In this document: positions 22,532-33,845 of the stretch, piece after piece
How the letters are laid out: every line of letters begins with the position of its first letter
Position numbering within the stretch: position 1 is the first letter of the stretch
Source of the DNA: Morella rubra
Taxonomy: Eukaryota > Streptophyta > Magnoliopsida > Fagales > Myricaceae
NCBI GenBank assembly: GCA_003952965.2
Contig: CM025852.1
Span: 11,310,836-11,374,835 of the forward strand
Direction of reading: 5' to 3'
DNA: 64,000 bases
Notes under the pieces: model-generated
The model's database searches: none
Seen by the model: the letters and a program-made list of their open reading frames with translations, nothing else
Told to the model about the DNA's origin: nothing
Program-made: the position numbers and the translations under genes

Positions 22532-23986
22532 CTTGTTAACATGAACAGAATAACAGAAATAATAAAGCCAATTAGAAAATAATTATTCTTCTTCTTCGTA
22601 AAAGAAATAAGCTATGGTTCTTTTCGGTTTCTTACAATACACTAGAGAATATTTAGTCACCTTTCTTGGGGATAGTTAATTAATTGCAATTGATGAGACT
22701 CTAAAGCTAAAAGTTCTCCAAGAAAAATATAAGGGTAAAAAAAAAAAAAAACTGGGCAAAGGAGTGTAAAGGTTAGAAATGATAAAGAGAAACCACTGGT
22801 TATCGTCTTTTCTCTTTGAAACGGAAGTAAAGAATTATTCTTTTTTTCTTCTTCTTCTAAGTATAATTTGTGTTTCTAAAGAAAAGTAAAAGATTATTAT
22901 TTTTTTTTTCAATAATAAATAGAGGTAAAGGATTATTATTTTTTTTTAAATTGGACAAAAGCGAATGTTTATAATGTTAGGATCAATCTTGGGCAAAAAA
23001 AGTGTAAAGGTGAGAAATTAAAAAGAGAAACAATTGCTTATTGTCCTTTCTCTTTGATAAAGAAGTAAAGAACTATTCTTCCTTTTATTTTCTTCCAAGC
23101 ATAATTTGTGTTTCTTAAGAAAAGTAAAAGATTATTCTATTTCTTTTTTCAACAATAAATAGAGGTAAAGAATCTCCTTTTTCTTTTTTCTTTTTTTCAT
23201 TTTTCCTAACAGAAGTAAAGAATTATTCTTCCATCTTTAACTAGACTTTTTTTTTTCTTTAACTCGAGATGGTGTGCTGATTATAAGTCCATTTTTTTTG
23301 GCCCTCGTGTGGATTACTTTCCCTTTCCTTTGTTAACATGAACAAAAGAAAGACAAATAATAAAGCCAAGTAAAAAATTATTCTTATTCTTCGAAAAAGA
23401 AGTTACTGATGGTTCTATTCCGCTTCTTACAATACACTAGAGTAGAGAATATTTAGTCTTCTTTTTTGGTTGATAATTAATTAATTGCAATCGAAAAGAC
23501 TGTAAAGCTAAAGGTTCTCCTAAAAAAACATAAGGGTAAACAAATAAAAATTGGGCAAAAGCGAATCCTTATAATTTTAGGATCAATCTTGGGCAAATGA
23601 GTGTAAAGGTGAGAAATGATAAAGAGAAACAACTGCTTATCATCCTTTCTCTTTAAAAGAAAAGTAAAGAATTATTCATCTTTTTTTTTTCTTCTAAGCA
23701 TAATTTGTGTTTCTTAAGAAGAGTAAAAGAGTATTCCATTTCTTTTTTAAACAATAAATAGTGATAAAGAATCTCCATTTTCTTTTTTAACTTTTCCTAA
23801 AAGAAGTAAAGAATTATTTTTCCATCTTTTTTTGGACATTATTATTCTGTAACTGGAGATGGTGTGAAATCTAGCATGATAAGTCCACTTTTTTTGCCCT
23901 CATGTTTAGATTCCTTTCCTTGTCCCCCTTTTGACATGAACAGAAGCAGAGAAATGATAAAGCCAAGTAAAAAATTTCTTCCTTCT

Positions 23987-24010
23987 TTTCTTCTTCTTCT
24001 TCTTCTTCTT

Positions 24011-24040
<30 letters not shown>
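23987..24040. repeat. (TTC)n microsatellite within an array unit
   Basis: About 17 TTC triplets with a CTTTTC interruption at the left. The second copy (about 53,187-53,245) has a different length and structure. It produces spurious poly-Leu and poly-Arg frames. Confidence 0.95.
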
Positions 24041-24041
<1 letters not shown>

Positions 24042-25054
24042 GTAGAAGAAGTAATCCATGGTTCCTTTCCCGCTTCTTACAATACACCAAAGTAGAAAAT
24101 ATTTAGTCTCATTTGTTGGGGGATAATTAATTAAATGTAATTGATGAGATTGTAAAGGTTATCCGAAAAACACATAAGGGTAAACGAATAAAAATTTGAC
24201 AAAAGCGAATGTTTATAATGTTAGGATCAATCTTGGGCAAAAAAAGTGTAAAGGTGAGAAATTAAAAAGAGAAACAATTGCTTATTGTCCTTTCTCTTTG
24301 ATAAAGAAGTAAAGAATTATTCTTCCTTTTATTTTCTTCCAAGCATAATTTGTGTTTCTTAAGAAAAGTAAAAGATTATTCCATTTCTTTTTTCAACAAT
24401 AAATAGAGGTAAAGAATCTCCTTTTTTTTTTTTTTTTTTCACTTTTCCTAAGAGAAGTAAATAATTATTCTTCCATCTTTAACTAGACATTATTTTCTTA
24501 ACTAGAGATGGTGTGCAAGTTATATAAGTTCATTTTTTTGCCCTTGGGTGTAGATTCCTCTCCCTTTCCCCTTATTAACATGAACAAAAGAATAGAAATA
24601 ATCTTTTTTTTTGTAAAAGAAGTAACTGATGGTTCTTTTCCTCTTCTTTCAATACACTAAAGGGAGAATATTTAGTCCACTTTTTTTGGAGGATAATTAA
24701 TTAATTGTAATTGACGAGACTTTAAAGCTAAAGGTTCTCCAAAAAAAACATAAGAGTAAATAAATAAAAATTGGACAAAAACGAATGCTTATAATGTTAG
24801 GATCAATCTTGGACAAAAAAGTGTAAATGTGAGAAATGATAAAGAGAAACAATTGCTTATTGTCCTTTCTCTTTGAATAAGAAGTAAAGAATTATTCTTT
24901 CTTTTTTCTCTTCTAAGCATAATTTCTGTTTTTTAAGAAAAGTAAAAGATTATTTCTTTCTTTTTTCAACAATAAATAGGGGTAAAGAATCCCCCTTTTA
25001 TTTTTTCCTTTTCCTAAAAGATGTAAAGAATTATTTTTACATCTTTTTTTTTTT

Positions 25055-25946
25055 TTTCTTTTGCTTGACTTTTGTTTAAAAAAAAAATTCATTTTTATAC
25101 AAAAAAAGGGTCACATTCTTCATTTCTTTTTTTTTTAAAAAAAAAATGAAATGAGAGAAGAATAGAAAAAAAGAAGACGGAAATACTCCTCTGTCTGTTT
25201 GTTTGTTTTTTTTGTCCTTTACTGAGGAAAGTTCCTTCCATTTTCCCGTCCTTTTTCTCGCCTTCATTTTGAAAATTTCGATGATTTTTCGCCTCTTTCT
25301 TCGATCATGTGGCGCCATCATTTCCTCTTTACGTACTCCCCAAATCTTTGTTACACTCTTTACAAGGACTTCCATTTGGACAATTGGAAAATAATATTTT
25401 ATCGTGCAAATTATTTAAAATCCATTATAGTCATATATATTTTAAACATGTGAGAGTTACTGGTTAGGGCAATAATCTAATGGACGTTGATAGAATTGAG
25501 AAGTTCTTGGAGATCAAAGGATTGAATTTCAAATATCGAACAATGCAAATAAAGGATTAAGGAATATTCCATTCTCTACTCCTATTCGTGTTCACGCTTC
25601 AAAAGATGGAGACCTTAATATTGTCCCTTTTTTTGTTTTTTTAGATCAGTTAAAATTTATCTGCTAACGCTTCAATGCGTTAAAAATATTTCTCCACCTA
25701 GGATTGTGTTAATGGTAGTTAAGTGGATCTCTACTTTTATACAAATAAGTTTTTCTTCCATTAAATCAATTTAGTACGTAGCTTTTGAGATCTTGAATAT
25801 AAACCATTTGTCGTTATAATTATCACAATTATATGACTTTTTCATCTAAACATTTCATAGTTGCACTACATTGAGCATGTACTTCGTGATTTTGGACAAG
25901 CTCGACGGGTTATTACGATGAAATTGAAATACTAAAGAATCGTTGC
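25055..25946 (+). pseudogene. Ankyrin-PGG gene fragment: intron 2 plus start of the last exon
   Basis: Bases 25,055-25,860 align in order with intron 2 of the gene downstream (about 29,300-29,480 and 30,070-30,640), including ACTTCCATTTGGACAA and GAGAGTTACTGGTTAGGGCA. Bases 25,861-25,946 match the first 28 codons of exon 3 (LHYIEHVLRDFGQA), then the sequence breaks into another array unit. The acceptor reads CATAG. It is a truncated duplicate, not a gene. Confidence 0.85.
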
Positions 25947-26880
25947 AAAAGAAACAACTGCTTATCGCCCTTTTTCTTTGAAAGAAAAGTAAAGAATTAT
26001 TATTTCTTTCTTTTTTTCTTCTAAACATAATTTGTGTTTCTTAAGAAAGTAAAAGATTATTCCGTATCTTTCTTTAACAATAATTAGAGGTAAAGAATCT
26101 CTGTCTTATTTTTTAACTTTTTTTAAGAGAAGTAAAGAATTATTCTTCCAATTTTTAATTGGACATTATTTTTCTTTAATTGAAGATATTGGTATGCAGG
26201 TTAACTCAATAAGTCCACCTTTTTGGCCCTCGTGTAGATTCCTTTCCTTTTCTCATTATTAACATGAACAAAAGAAGAGAAATAATAAAGTTAGGTACAT
26301 AATTATTCTTCTTCTTCATAAAAGCTTCTTTTTCGCTTCTTACAATACACTGAAGTAGAGAATATTTAGTCTCATTTTTTGAGGGATAAATAATTTATAA
26401 TTGCAATTGATGACACTGTAATGTTAAAGGTTCTCCGAAAAAAAAACATAATGGTAAACAAATAAAAGATGGACAAAAGCGAATGTTTATAATGTTAGGA
26501 TCACTCTTGGGCAAAGAAGTTTAAAGTGAGAAATGATAAAGAGAAACAATTGCTTATTGTCCTCCCTCTTTTAAAGAGAAGTAGAGAATTTTTTTTTTCT
26601 TCTAAGCATAATTTTTTTTCTTAAGAAAAGTAAAAGATTATTCCATTTCTTTTTTCAACAATAAATAGAAGTAAAGAATCGCGGTTTTCTAACTCTTCTT
26701 AAGAGAAGTAAAGAATTATTCTTCCATCTTTAACTGGACATTATTTTTCTTTAACTTGAGATGGTGTGTATAGTTCAATAGGTCCACTTCTTTAGCCCTC
26801 ATGTGGATTCTTTTCCCTCTCTCCTTATTAACCAAGAATATAAAAAGAAGTAAAGAATTCTTCCTTTTTTTTTTTTTTTA
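25947..26880. repeat. Tandem array, second block, next to the ankyrin-PGG promoter
   Basis: One partial and one nearly complete unit of the 600-bp repeat (anchor TATAATGTTAGGATCACTC at 26,490). The block ends in AAGTAAAGAATTCTTCC and a T-run just before the TATA box of the ankyrin-PGG gene. Confidence 0.85.
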
Positions 26881-26929
26881 AATTATGTTTTTCCTCTAGT
26901 CATTAATGAAGCTTTTATCTATTCACCAC

Positions 26930-26940
26930 TATATATATAT
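26930..26940 (+). promoter_or_regulatory. TATA box of the ankyrin-PGG gene
   Basis: TATATATATAT in the context CACCACTATATATATATGAGCC. It would start a transcript near 26,965. A donor AAAG|GTACGT at 27,077/27,078 and an acceptor ACAACAG ending at 27,574 suggest a 5' UTR intron that brings the leader next to the ATG at 27,593. This is inference without transcripts. Confidence 0.5.
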
Positions 26941-27592
26941 GAGCCAACATTTGCCTCATAGTGACCATCTCCCATTGTACTTGGTCCAACCTCTCTCCTC
27001 TCTTTGCAAGCTGTTCTATCTATAGTAAATCTAGACACATCAATTTTAAGCACAACTGAAGATAGTGAAATTCAAAGGTACGTAGGATTTTCACAGTGGA
27101 TTCAACTGGCAATCTCACCACATCTCGGCTTTTACTCCCTCCATTAACTATTCGATTTCCTTGGTTTGCTCTGGACAGTTTGTCTAGTTTCCACTTCATG
27201 TGCTTCTTGTTCTTTTTCCCTTGAAGCTGAAGGTGCTTTTAGTAGGTTAGTGGGTCTACTCAAGTGCTACAAGTTAGTCAACATACATGGTTGTGAACTT
27301 ACGTTTTAGGCCTACACGAGCACAGGTCGTCAGTCTTCTTGTTCACTAAGCCCATAGACCGTAGTTAACATATGGGTCTTCAGTCACCTTTTCTCTCTCT
27401 CTCTTGTTCGTTCATTTCTCCCCCTATGTTGACTCCCCATTACACTTTTTTTTTTCCACGAACTATCATGTATATGGTATCTTTTGATTAAGTGATGAAA
27501 TAAAATATGCACATAAGATAAGAAGTTTGTTTGACCTCTTGTTTGTAATTAAAAGTACTAATCGGCCACAACAGTCAGGAACTAGAAGAAGC

Positions 27593-30500
27593 ATGGATCC
27601 AGTTTTATACAGAGCTGCAGCAGAAGGAAAATTGGAGGCTTTCGAACATATTGTTGATCCTCTTGACTGTTTTAAAACCCTCGGTAATAATACGATTCTC
27701 CATATACATGCCACAGCTCTAATTCAAGAATCAGAATCAACAACGGCCTTTGTTAATGCAATTCTCTACAAGTGTCCGTCACTGCTATGGGGAGCCAATA
27801 CCAAAGGCGATACTCCATTGCATATTGCAGCAAGGTATGGGCATGTTAGCATAGTGAAATGCCTAATTGAGCATGCAAAAATTGATCTGTATCAAGACCT
27901 CGAAAGCGGGATCAAAGCAGCAAGGGAGATGCTTAGGTTCACAAATAAAAAGAGGGACACAGCCATGCACGAGGCTGTGCGCCAAAATCACCTTGCGGTT
28001 GTGATATTGCTATTAACAGAAGATCCAATTTTCCATACTCTGCCAATGATGCTGGTGAGACTCCACTCTACCTAGCCATCGAGAGAAACTTCCAAGATGT
28101 GGCACGCAAAATTTTTGAAACTTGTGCATCACCATCTTATGATGGTCCCCTTGGCAGAACAGCTTTGCATGCTGCAGTAATTCAGCATAACACTGGTAAA
28201 TACTTATCCATTAATATTTCAAAATTCTAGCTTGCACTTTATTTTTCTTATTTTTCTCGTAAGCATCTAGCATGCATTGTCAATTTATAAAAGAGTGTTT
28301 AGAATATTATATTATATATGGTTTTGTTAAAGATTATATTGGTACACGGATGTATAAATTACGACTAATTGTCAAAAAGCTTTTAATATGCGTGGTATAG
28401 CAATTAGAAGATTATATATATAATCTGATTACTAAATCAACTAGTGGACTTATAACTGAGATCATGTATTATAAATATAACTAATTTTCTTGTTTCTTCT
28501 CAATGTATTATACAATATTCTTGTAAAACATTCTTCTTCTAGTAAATCATTCACATTTGAATCATTTAGATGTAATTACATCTTACTTTCAAATTCTTTT
28601 AGAAATTATCGAAGAACTTCTAAAGAGATTTGGAGATATAAGTAAAAAGGAAGACCAGAATGGTTGGACTCCAATTCACTTTGCTGCGTACCTCGATTCT
28701 ACAATTTCAGCAGAATTGTTGCTAGGAGCTGATAGGCAAGTAGCACACATGAAAAACTCAGCGGGAATGACAGCGCTACACATTGCTGCTTATCGTGGCA
28801 ATAGAAGTGTAATGGAAACAATTATATCAAAATGTCCAGATTGCTGCGAGCTGGTGGATAATAGAGGCTGGAACGTACTCCATTTTGCCATAAACGGTAA
28901 AGGTGGTAAGGATATAGTGGGAGTCATCTTGAAAGATTCGTCTCTAAGCAATCTTTTGAATGAGGAGGATTTTGATGGGAACACACCTTTTCATCACCAA
29001 TTCAAATCCAAGGACATAGATCACGCAGATCTCATGGATCACCCAAGGGTTGATAAGATGGCCTTCAACAAACAAAACCACACCGGTGGAGACGTCGCCT
29101 TATTGGGTGCAAAAATATTCCCAGAAATTAAAAAGGTAAACATTAATTTCTCATCTTCCACTCAAAGAAAAATTATTCACCCTTTTATTTGTTGCTTTGT
29201 TATTGTTGCTTAAATCATGAGGTAAGCTATCAAACATATGTTTTATTCAAAACTTGGGGTTGGCTTGAACAGAATGAGAATAAATTTTTTGTTTTTCTTT
29301 TGCTTGACTTTTGTTTAAAAAATTATTTTTATGCAAAAAAAAGGTCACATTCTTCAATTTTTTTTAAAAAAAGTTGAAATGAGAGAAGAAGGAAATACTC
29401 CTTTGTCTCTTCTTCTTTTTTTTTTTTTTTCTCTCCTTTATTGAGGAAAGTTTCTTCTTATTTTTCCGTCATTTTCTCACCTACATTTTGAAAATTTCGA
29501 TGGTTTTTCCCCTCTTTCTCCGATCAAGTCATTTCCTCTTAAGTTCCCCCAATATTCTTTGTTAAACTCTTTTTAAGGACTTCCATTTGGACAGTTGGAA
29601 ATAACATTTTATTCTGGAAATTATTTAAAATCCATTATAATTATATATATTTTAGACATTGAGAGTTACTGGTTAGGACAAGATTTACTGATTAGGGAGT
29701 CATCTTGAAAAATCTGTCTCTAAGCAACTTTTGAATGAGGAAGATTTTGATGGGAACACTTGCACCTTTTCATCACCAGTTCAATTCTAAGGACATAGAT
29801 CGTGAGGATGTCATGGATCTGGTTGAGATGGCCTTAAGCAAAGAAAAGCTAACAGATAGTGACGTCGCCTTATTGAGTGCAAAACTATACTCATTCCCAG
29901 AAATTAAGAAGGTAAACCTTAATTTCTGATCTTTCATTCACACAAAGAAAAATTATTCACCCTTTTATTGGTGGCTTTGTTATCTTGTTGCTTGACTCAT
30001 GAGGTAAGCTATCTAACATGTGTTTAATTCAAAACATGGGGTTGGCTTTTCCCCTCTTTCTCCGATCATGTCGCGCGTACATACTTTCCTCATCATTTAA
30101 GTCTACCCAAATCTTTGTTAAACTCTTAATTTACAAGGACTTCCATTTGGACAACTGGAAAACAATATTTTATTGTGCAAATTATTTAAAATCCATTATA
30201 GCCATATATATTTTAAACATGTGAGAGTTACTGGTTAGGGCAGTAATCTAATGGACGTTGATAGAATTGAGAAGTTCTTTGAGATCAAAGGATTGAATTT
30301 AAAAAATCGAACAAGTCAAATACAGGACTAAGGATTCCATTCTCTACTCCTATTCGTGTTTACGCTTCAATAGATGGAGACCTTAATATTGTCCCTTTTT
30401 TTTTTTTTAGATCAGTTAAAATTTATCTGCTAACGCTTCAATGCGTTAAAAATCATTTCTCCACCTAGTATTGTGTTAATGGTAGTTAAGTGGGTCTCTA

Positions 30501-31276
30501 CTTTTGTACAGATAAGTTTTTCTCGCATTAAATCAATTTAGTATATGTAGCTTTTGATGTCTTGAAGATAAACCATGCATATGTCTTTAATTTTCACAAT
30601 TATATGACTTTTTCATCTAAACATTAAAATGTTTTCACAGTTGCACTACATTGAGCATGTACTTCGTGATTTTGGACAAGCTCGGCGTGTTATTACGGAT
30701 GAAGTTGAAAAACTAGAAGAATCGTTGGACGCATTGAAAAGACTAGAGAACGCAAAGCAGGAGGAGATAGAGAAGACAACGAGGGCAGCACAGAAGGCAA
30801 TAAAGGAGAAGGAGAAGGAGTCGAAGAACGAGATAGACAAAGCGGCGGGAGCCCATTTGGTAGCTGCTGCACTCATAACAACTGTCACCTTTACAGCAGG
30901 TATTACTGTACCTGGGGGGTTCGAAAGTGGGGATGACTCACACCCAGGTTCTGCAGTCCTGACGAGGAGTGCCGCTTTCATAGCATTTGTTATTTCAAAT
31001 GACTTATCCATGTTGTCATCTACTTGTGCTGTCCTTATCCACTTATTCGTGCCAACACTAGGTAAACTTGAACAGAGTCTAGAATTTCTAGAGGTAGCCA
31101 GGCTATTGATTTTTTTGGCTATGGGAGGAATGGTGTTGGCATTTGTCACGGGGTCATATGCTGTGTTAACACCTTCCTTACTTCTTGCCATTTCCTCTTG
31201 TATAATTGGCTTATTTTTCTTCCCTCTCCTCTTTCTCATATTCAAAAAAGTTATGAAATATGGTCATGATCAGTAA
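27593..31276 (+). pseudogene. Ankyrin-repeat/PGG-domain membrane protein (ACD6/ITN1-like), copy A, one frameshift
   Basis: Exons: 27,593-28,195, 28,603-29,135 and 30,641-31,276. MDPVLYRAAAEGK is the usual start of this family; an upstream in-frame ATG at 27,527 was rejected. Ankyrin repeats include GDTPLHIAARYGH, RDTAMHEAVRQNH, AGETPLYLAIERN, GRTALHAAV, NGWTPIHFAAY, GMTALHIAAYRGN and GWNVLHFAING. Exon 3 has a Lys/Glu coiled coil, then the PGG domain with TAGITVPGGF and about four membrane segments. After the second ankyrin exon the phases fit, but exon 1 lacks one A near 28,032: the frame leaves after TEDP and resumes one base off at NFPYSANDAGETPLY. As written it stops at 28,075. Without the lesion about 590 aa would result. 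Family members act in salicylate-linked defence or salt response. It could be a real pseudogene or a consensus error; the second copy has the same lesion. Confidence 0.85.
29696..29911 (+). pseudogene. Duplicated 3' end of ankyrin exon 2 inside intron 2
   Basis: It matches 28,920-29,135 (NEEDFDGN, FHHQF.SKDID, DVALL.AK, PEIKK), followed by the same donor GGTAAAC and the same intron start. The fragment shows that a stretch of about 780 bp was duplicated in tandem. It has a frame break at its left part and lacks an acceptor, so it is probably spliced out as intron. Confidence 0.8.
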
Positions 31277-33845
31277 TATGTTTTACATTTAAAGATGAGC
31301 TTTTCAAATTGATAGTCGGAAACGTTTGCACGGCCATTGGATAAATCGGACAATTACCTGCACTGATCATTCAAATATATGTAACTAGTTAAACAAAAAA
31401 ACAATAAAGAAAAAGAAAAACATTTCTATGTTCGATTGTTTTTTCTCATTATTGACAACTAAACTAAATAACAAGAGCGAAAGGGAATATTAATGTAAGA
31501 TTTTTTTTTTCTTTTACGTTTGTAAAAGCGGTAGAAAAAAATAGAGAAGAAGTAATTATAGAGAGAAAGTTTTTGGAGTATAGTATGTTAATTCTTCTGA
31601 AAGAGACTGAAACTATTGAAACTATGTTTGAGATGATCAAACCTTTTATAAGATATTACAATATTTTTGAAATGATTATATAAGGTAATTTAGTTTTTTT
31701 TGTTAATGAAATCGGTTTTTTGGTCAATGGGTTCTGGAAAGTAGCTTTTCGCCATTATCTTTAATAAATCATGTTGGATGTCCAGGTACGGTCTTTAATT
31801 TTCTAAATCTGAATTACATGACTAACAGATTAATTTTAAGTAAAATATATTTTTTACCCATGAACTATCACATGTTTTGCAGTTTACATTTTAAACTACT
31901 ACAGTTTGAGATATTGCACCCACAATTCATTCCTAATATATTGCAACTTCTGTTTATTTTTTCATCAAATTGATTGATTTTTTTTTAATATGAAATATCG
32001 ATTTATACTTTTAAAAAAGTCAAATAGCAATTACAGGTATAATCATCATTTCATTTTAAAAAAAAATTAATTTCCGTCGAATTTGACTAAAAATATAAAT
32101 TGAGGTTCAATGTGCTACTGATCCGTAATATATGGATGTAATGTTGATCGGTAATATATGGATGTAATGTTTGAAACGTGGTAGTTTAGGGTATAAAATA
32201 TAAAACCTATAATTATTGAATGAAAAAATTTTATGTTCTCAAATTAAAATATTTTTGATATGATTGTCTGAAAGGAAATGTGTTTTTATTTTTCTATTCC
32301 TTATCTTGTACTATATTAAGAAATTTTTAATAGATCATCTGGAATGTCCCAATGATACCGCGTGACCCTCGTCAGTCTCGAAGCCGTGATTCTCCATGTT
32401 AGCCTAAGCCCACAGCCCATGTGTCCATGTGGTCTGTATCTGAGGCCATACAGAAAATGAGTTGGATGTATGGGCTTGGGTATTAGCACCTATATTGTTT
32501 CAGAGGCCTAATATGTACTGGTGCTTGATTGGGCCTTTTTTTTTTCTATCTAAATCAAATAGGACTAGTCGCGGTGTTTGCAAAAGTAAAATTGTGAGGT
32601 GATTTATAGGCTGTTCAAAGGAAGGAAAATTCCAATTTTCCTATCGGTTTCCTCGTACTCACCCTATAAGCGTGCTAGCGCCAGTGGCCCAAAATACTTT
32701 TTTGTGAGAATTTTGCCGGAGATACAGGCACCACTTTGGCGGGTACCGCTAAAATTAAATTTTTTATTTATTTTTAAGTTTATTGGATTAGATTTATCAT
32801 ATTATCTTTTAAGATTTCTTTTAATTTTTTTTTATTTAGTAGTTTCTTTTATAGACTTTATTTTGCTCAAAATGTTTGTTAATTTGGTAATAAATATGTC
32901 CAAAACAAAAAAATATTAAAACAACTTTTACTAAATTTTTCATGGATTTATCATTTTCGAAATGTATTGAGTGACATGAAAGGGATTACATCTAAGTTTG
33001 CACTAAACAAAATTAATGAGCCCATTAATGATGGCAATAATCGGCTCTTGCCATCGCTAAAATCAATACCGCTAAAGTTCGGTTACCTCACATAACGGTG
33101 GTGGTGACCAAAATCAAAAAACTGACCCACCTAGGGGCAGAGACCGTCATTTAAATAAACTAGTTTATAAGAGTTGATGAAAAAGTAAAAAAAAGTTAAT
33201 TTGAGTGAATTTTTTATATTTATTACAATAGAAAGAGATTATTTTTTAATATTTATTGACCAAACTTTTAACACGGTTTTGCAAATAACTTATCTGTTTT
33301 TCAAAGAGTGTTAAATGAACTGAGCGTGGTATGGGTTTTTTAACTGCACGCTAATCATTTTGAAGAATTAAGGAGTCGATAGCGTCTAAACAAAGAGTTT
33401 TCAAATATGTCCGTCATTTACTAATGAGAGCATAATGAAATTAGAAATACTTAAGAGAGATCGGAAAACAATCAAATATGAGGCGTTTTAGAAAATATAT
33501 TTTTAAAATGCCAATGAAAGATTTTTAAAATGCTAGAGGTAAAAAAAAAGTAATTGGACGAGGATCCTTTAGAACTCTTGAGGGGCGAAAACATGAATTC
33601 TATTGAATTTTTTCCAAGAAGGCAAGCGTAGACCCCTCCTCCTTTGACTACGCTGTATAAAATCACCAGAATTGAGGGAAACCAATTTTTTTTTATCTTT
33701 CACTCAAAGAAAATATTCACTTTTTTATGGGCAGATGTTTTCTTTTTTCTTTTTGCTCCACTCATGAGATAAGCCATCTAACATATGTTCTATAAAAAAA
33801 AAAATGAGCTGATTGGCTTGAAAAAAAAAAAAAAGAAGTCGACAT
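31277..33845. other. Intergenic AT-rich DNA downstream of the ankyrin-PGG gene
   Basis: No gene recognised. About 31,840-32,205 may be a small MITE: its edges read TATTTTTTACCCATGAACTATCAC and, inverted, ATTTTATACCCTAAACTACCAC, but no clear target-site duplicate was found. A 26-bp tandem duplication sits at 32,119-32,170. Bases 32,395-32,530 resemble 40,560-40,650, and 33,660-33,830 resembles the start of ankyrin intron 2, so old gene pieces are scattered here. Confidence 0.5.
32119..32170. repeat. 26-bp tandem duplication
   Basis: TGATCCGTAATATATGGATG with six further bases is followed at once by the same 26 bases with one change (CC to CG). The same pair is in the second copy near 61,294. 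Confidence 0.85.

Larger units (their letters stand above)
20545..25054. repeat. Tandem array, unit about 580-640 bp, copy A, main block
   Basis: Units share an ordered set of phrases: CCTTTCCCC..TTAACATGAACA, ATAATAAAGCCAAGTA, CTTACAATACACT, ATATTTAGTC, GATAATTAATTAATTGCAAT, TATAATGTTAGGATCAATCTTGGGC, AAAGAGAAACAATTGCTTAT, CATAATTTGTGTTTCTTAAGAAAAGTAAAAGATTATTCC, CAACAATAAATAGAGGTAAAGAATC, GGAGATGGTGTG. The anchor GTTAGGAT-type phrase falls at 20,796, 22,976, 23,576, 24,220 and 24,796. One unit near 22,750-22,930 is shortened. Within a unit the phrase AAGTAAAGAATTATTC recurs in variants three or four times, so the unit itself grew from a smaller repeat. Non-coding and very AT-rich. A nested hAT/MULE insertion lies at 21,158-22,531. 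Confidence 0.88.

Noticed and set aside
23842-24106. Poly-Arg and poly-Leu proteins
   Set aside because: They are translations of the (TTC)n microsatellite, and the second copy gives a different protein.
30646-31245. 199-codon minus-strand frame, also at 59,821-60,420
   Set aside because: It is the antisense shadow of ankyrin-PGG exon 3, whose plus-strand frame has clear domains and splice phase.
32599-32919. 106-codon hydrophobic frame downstream of the ankyrin gene
   Set aside because: AT-rich low-complexity translation, with no homology recognised and no splice or promoter context.
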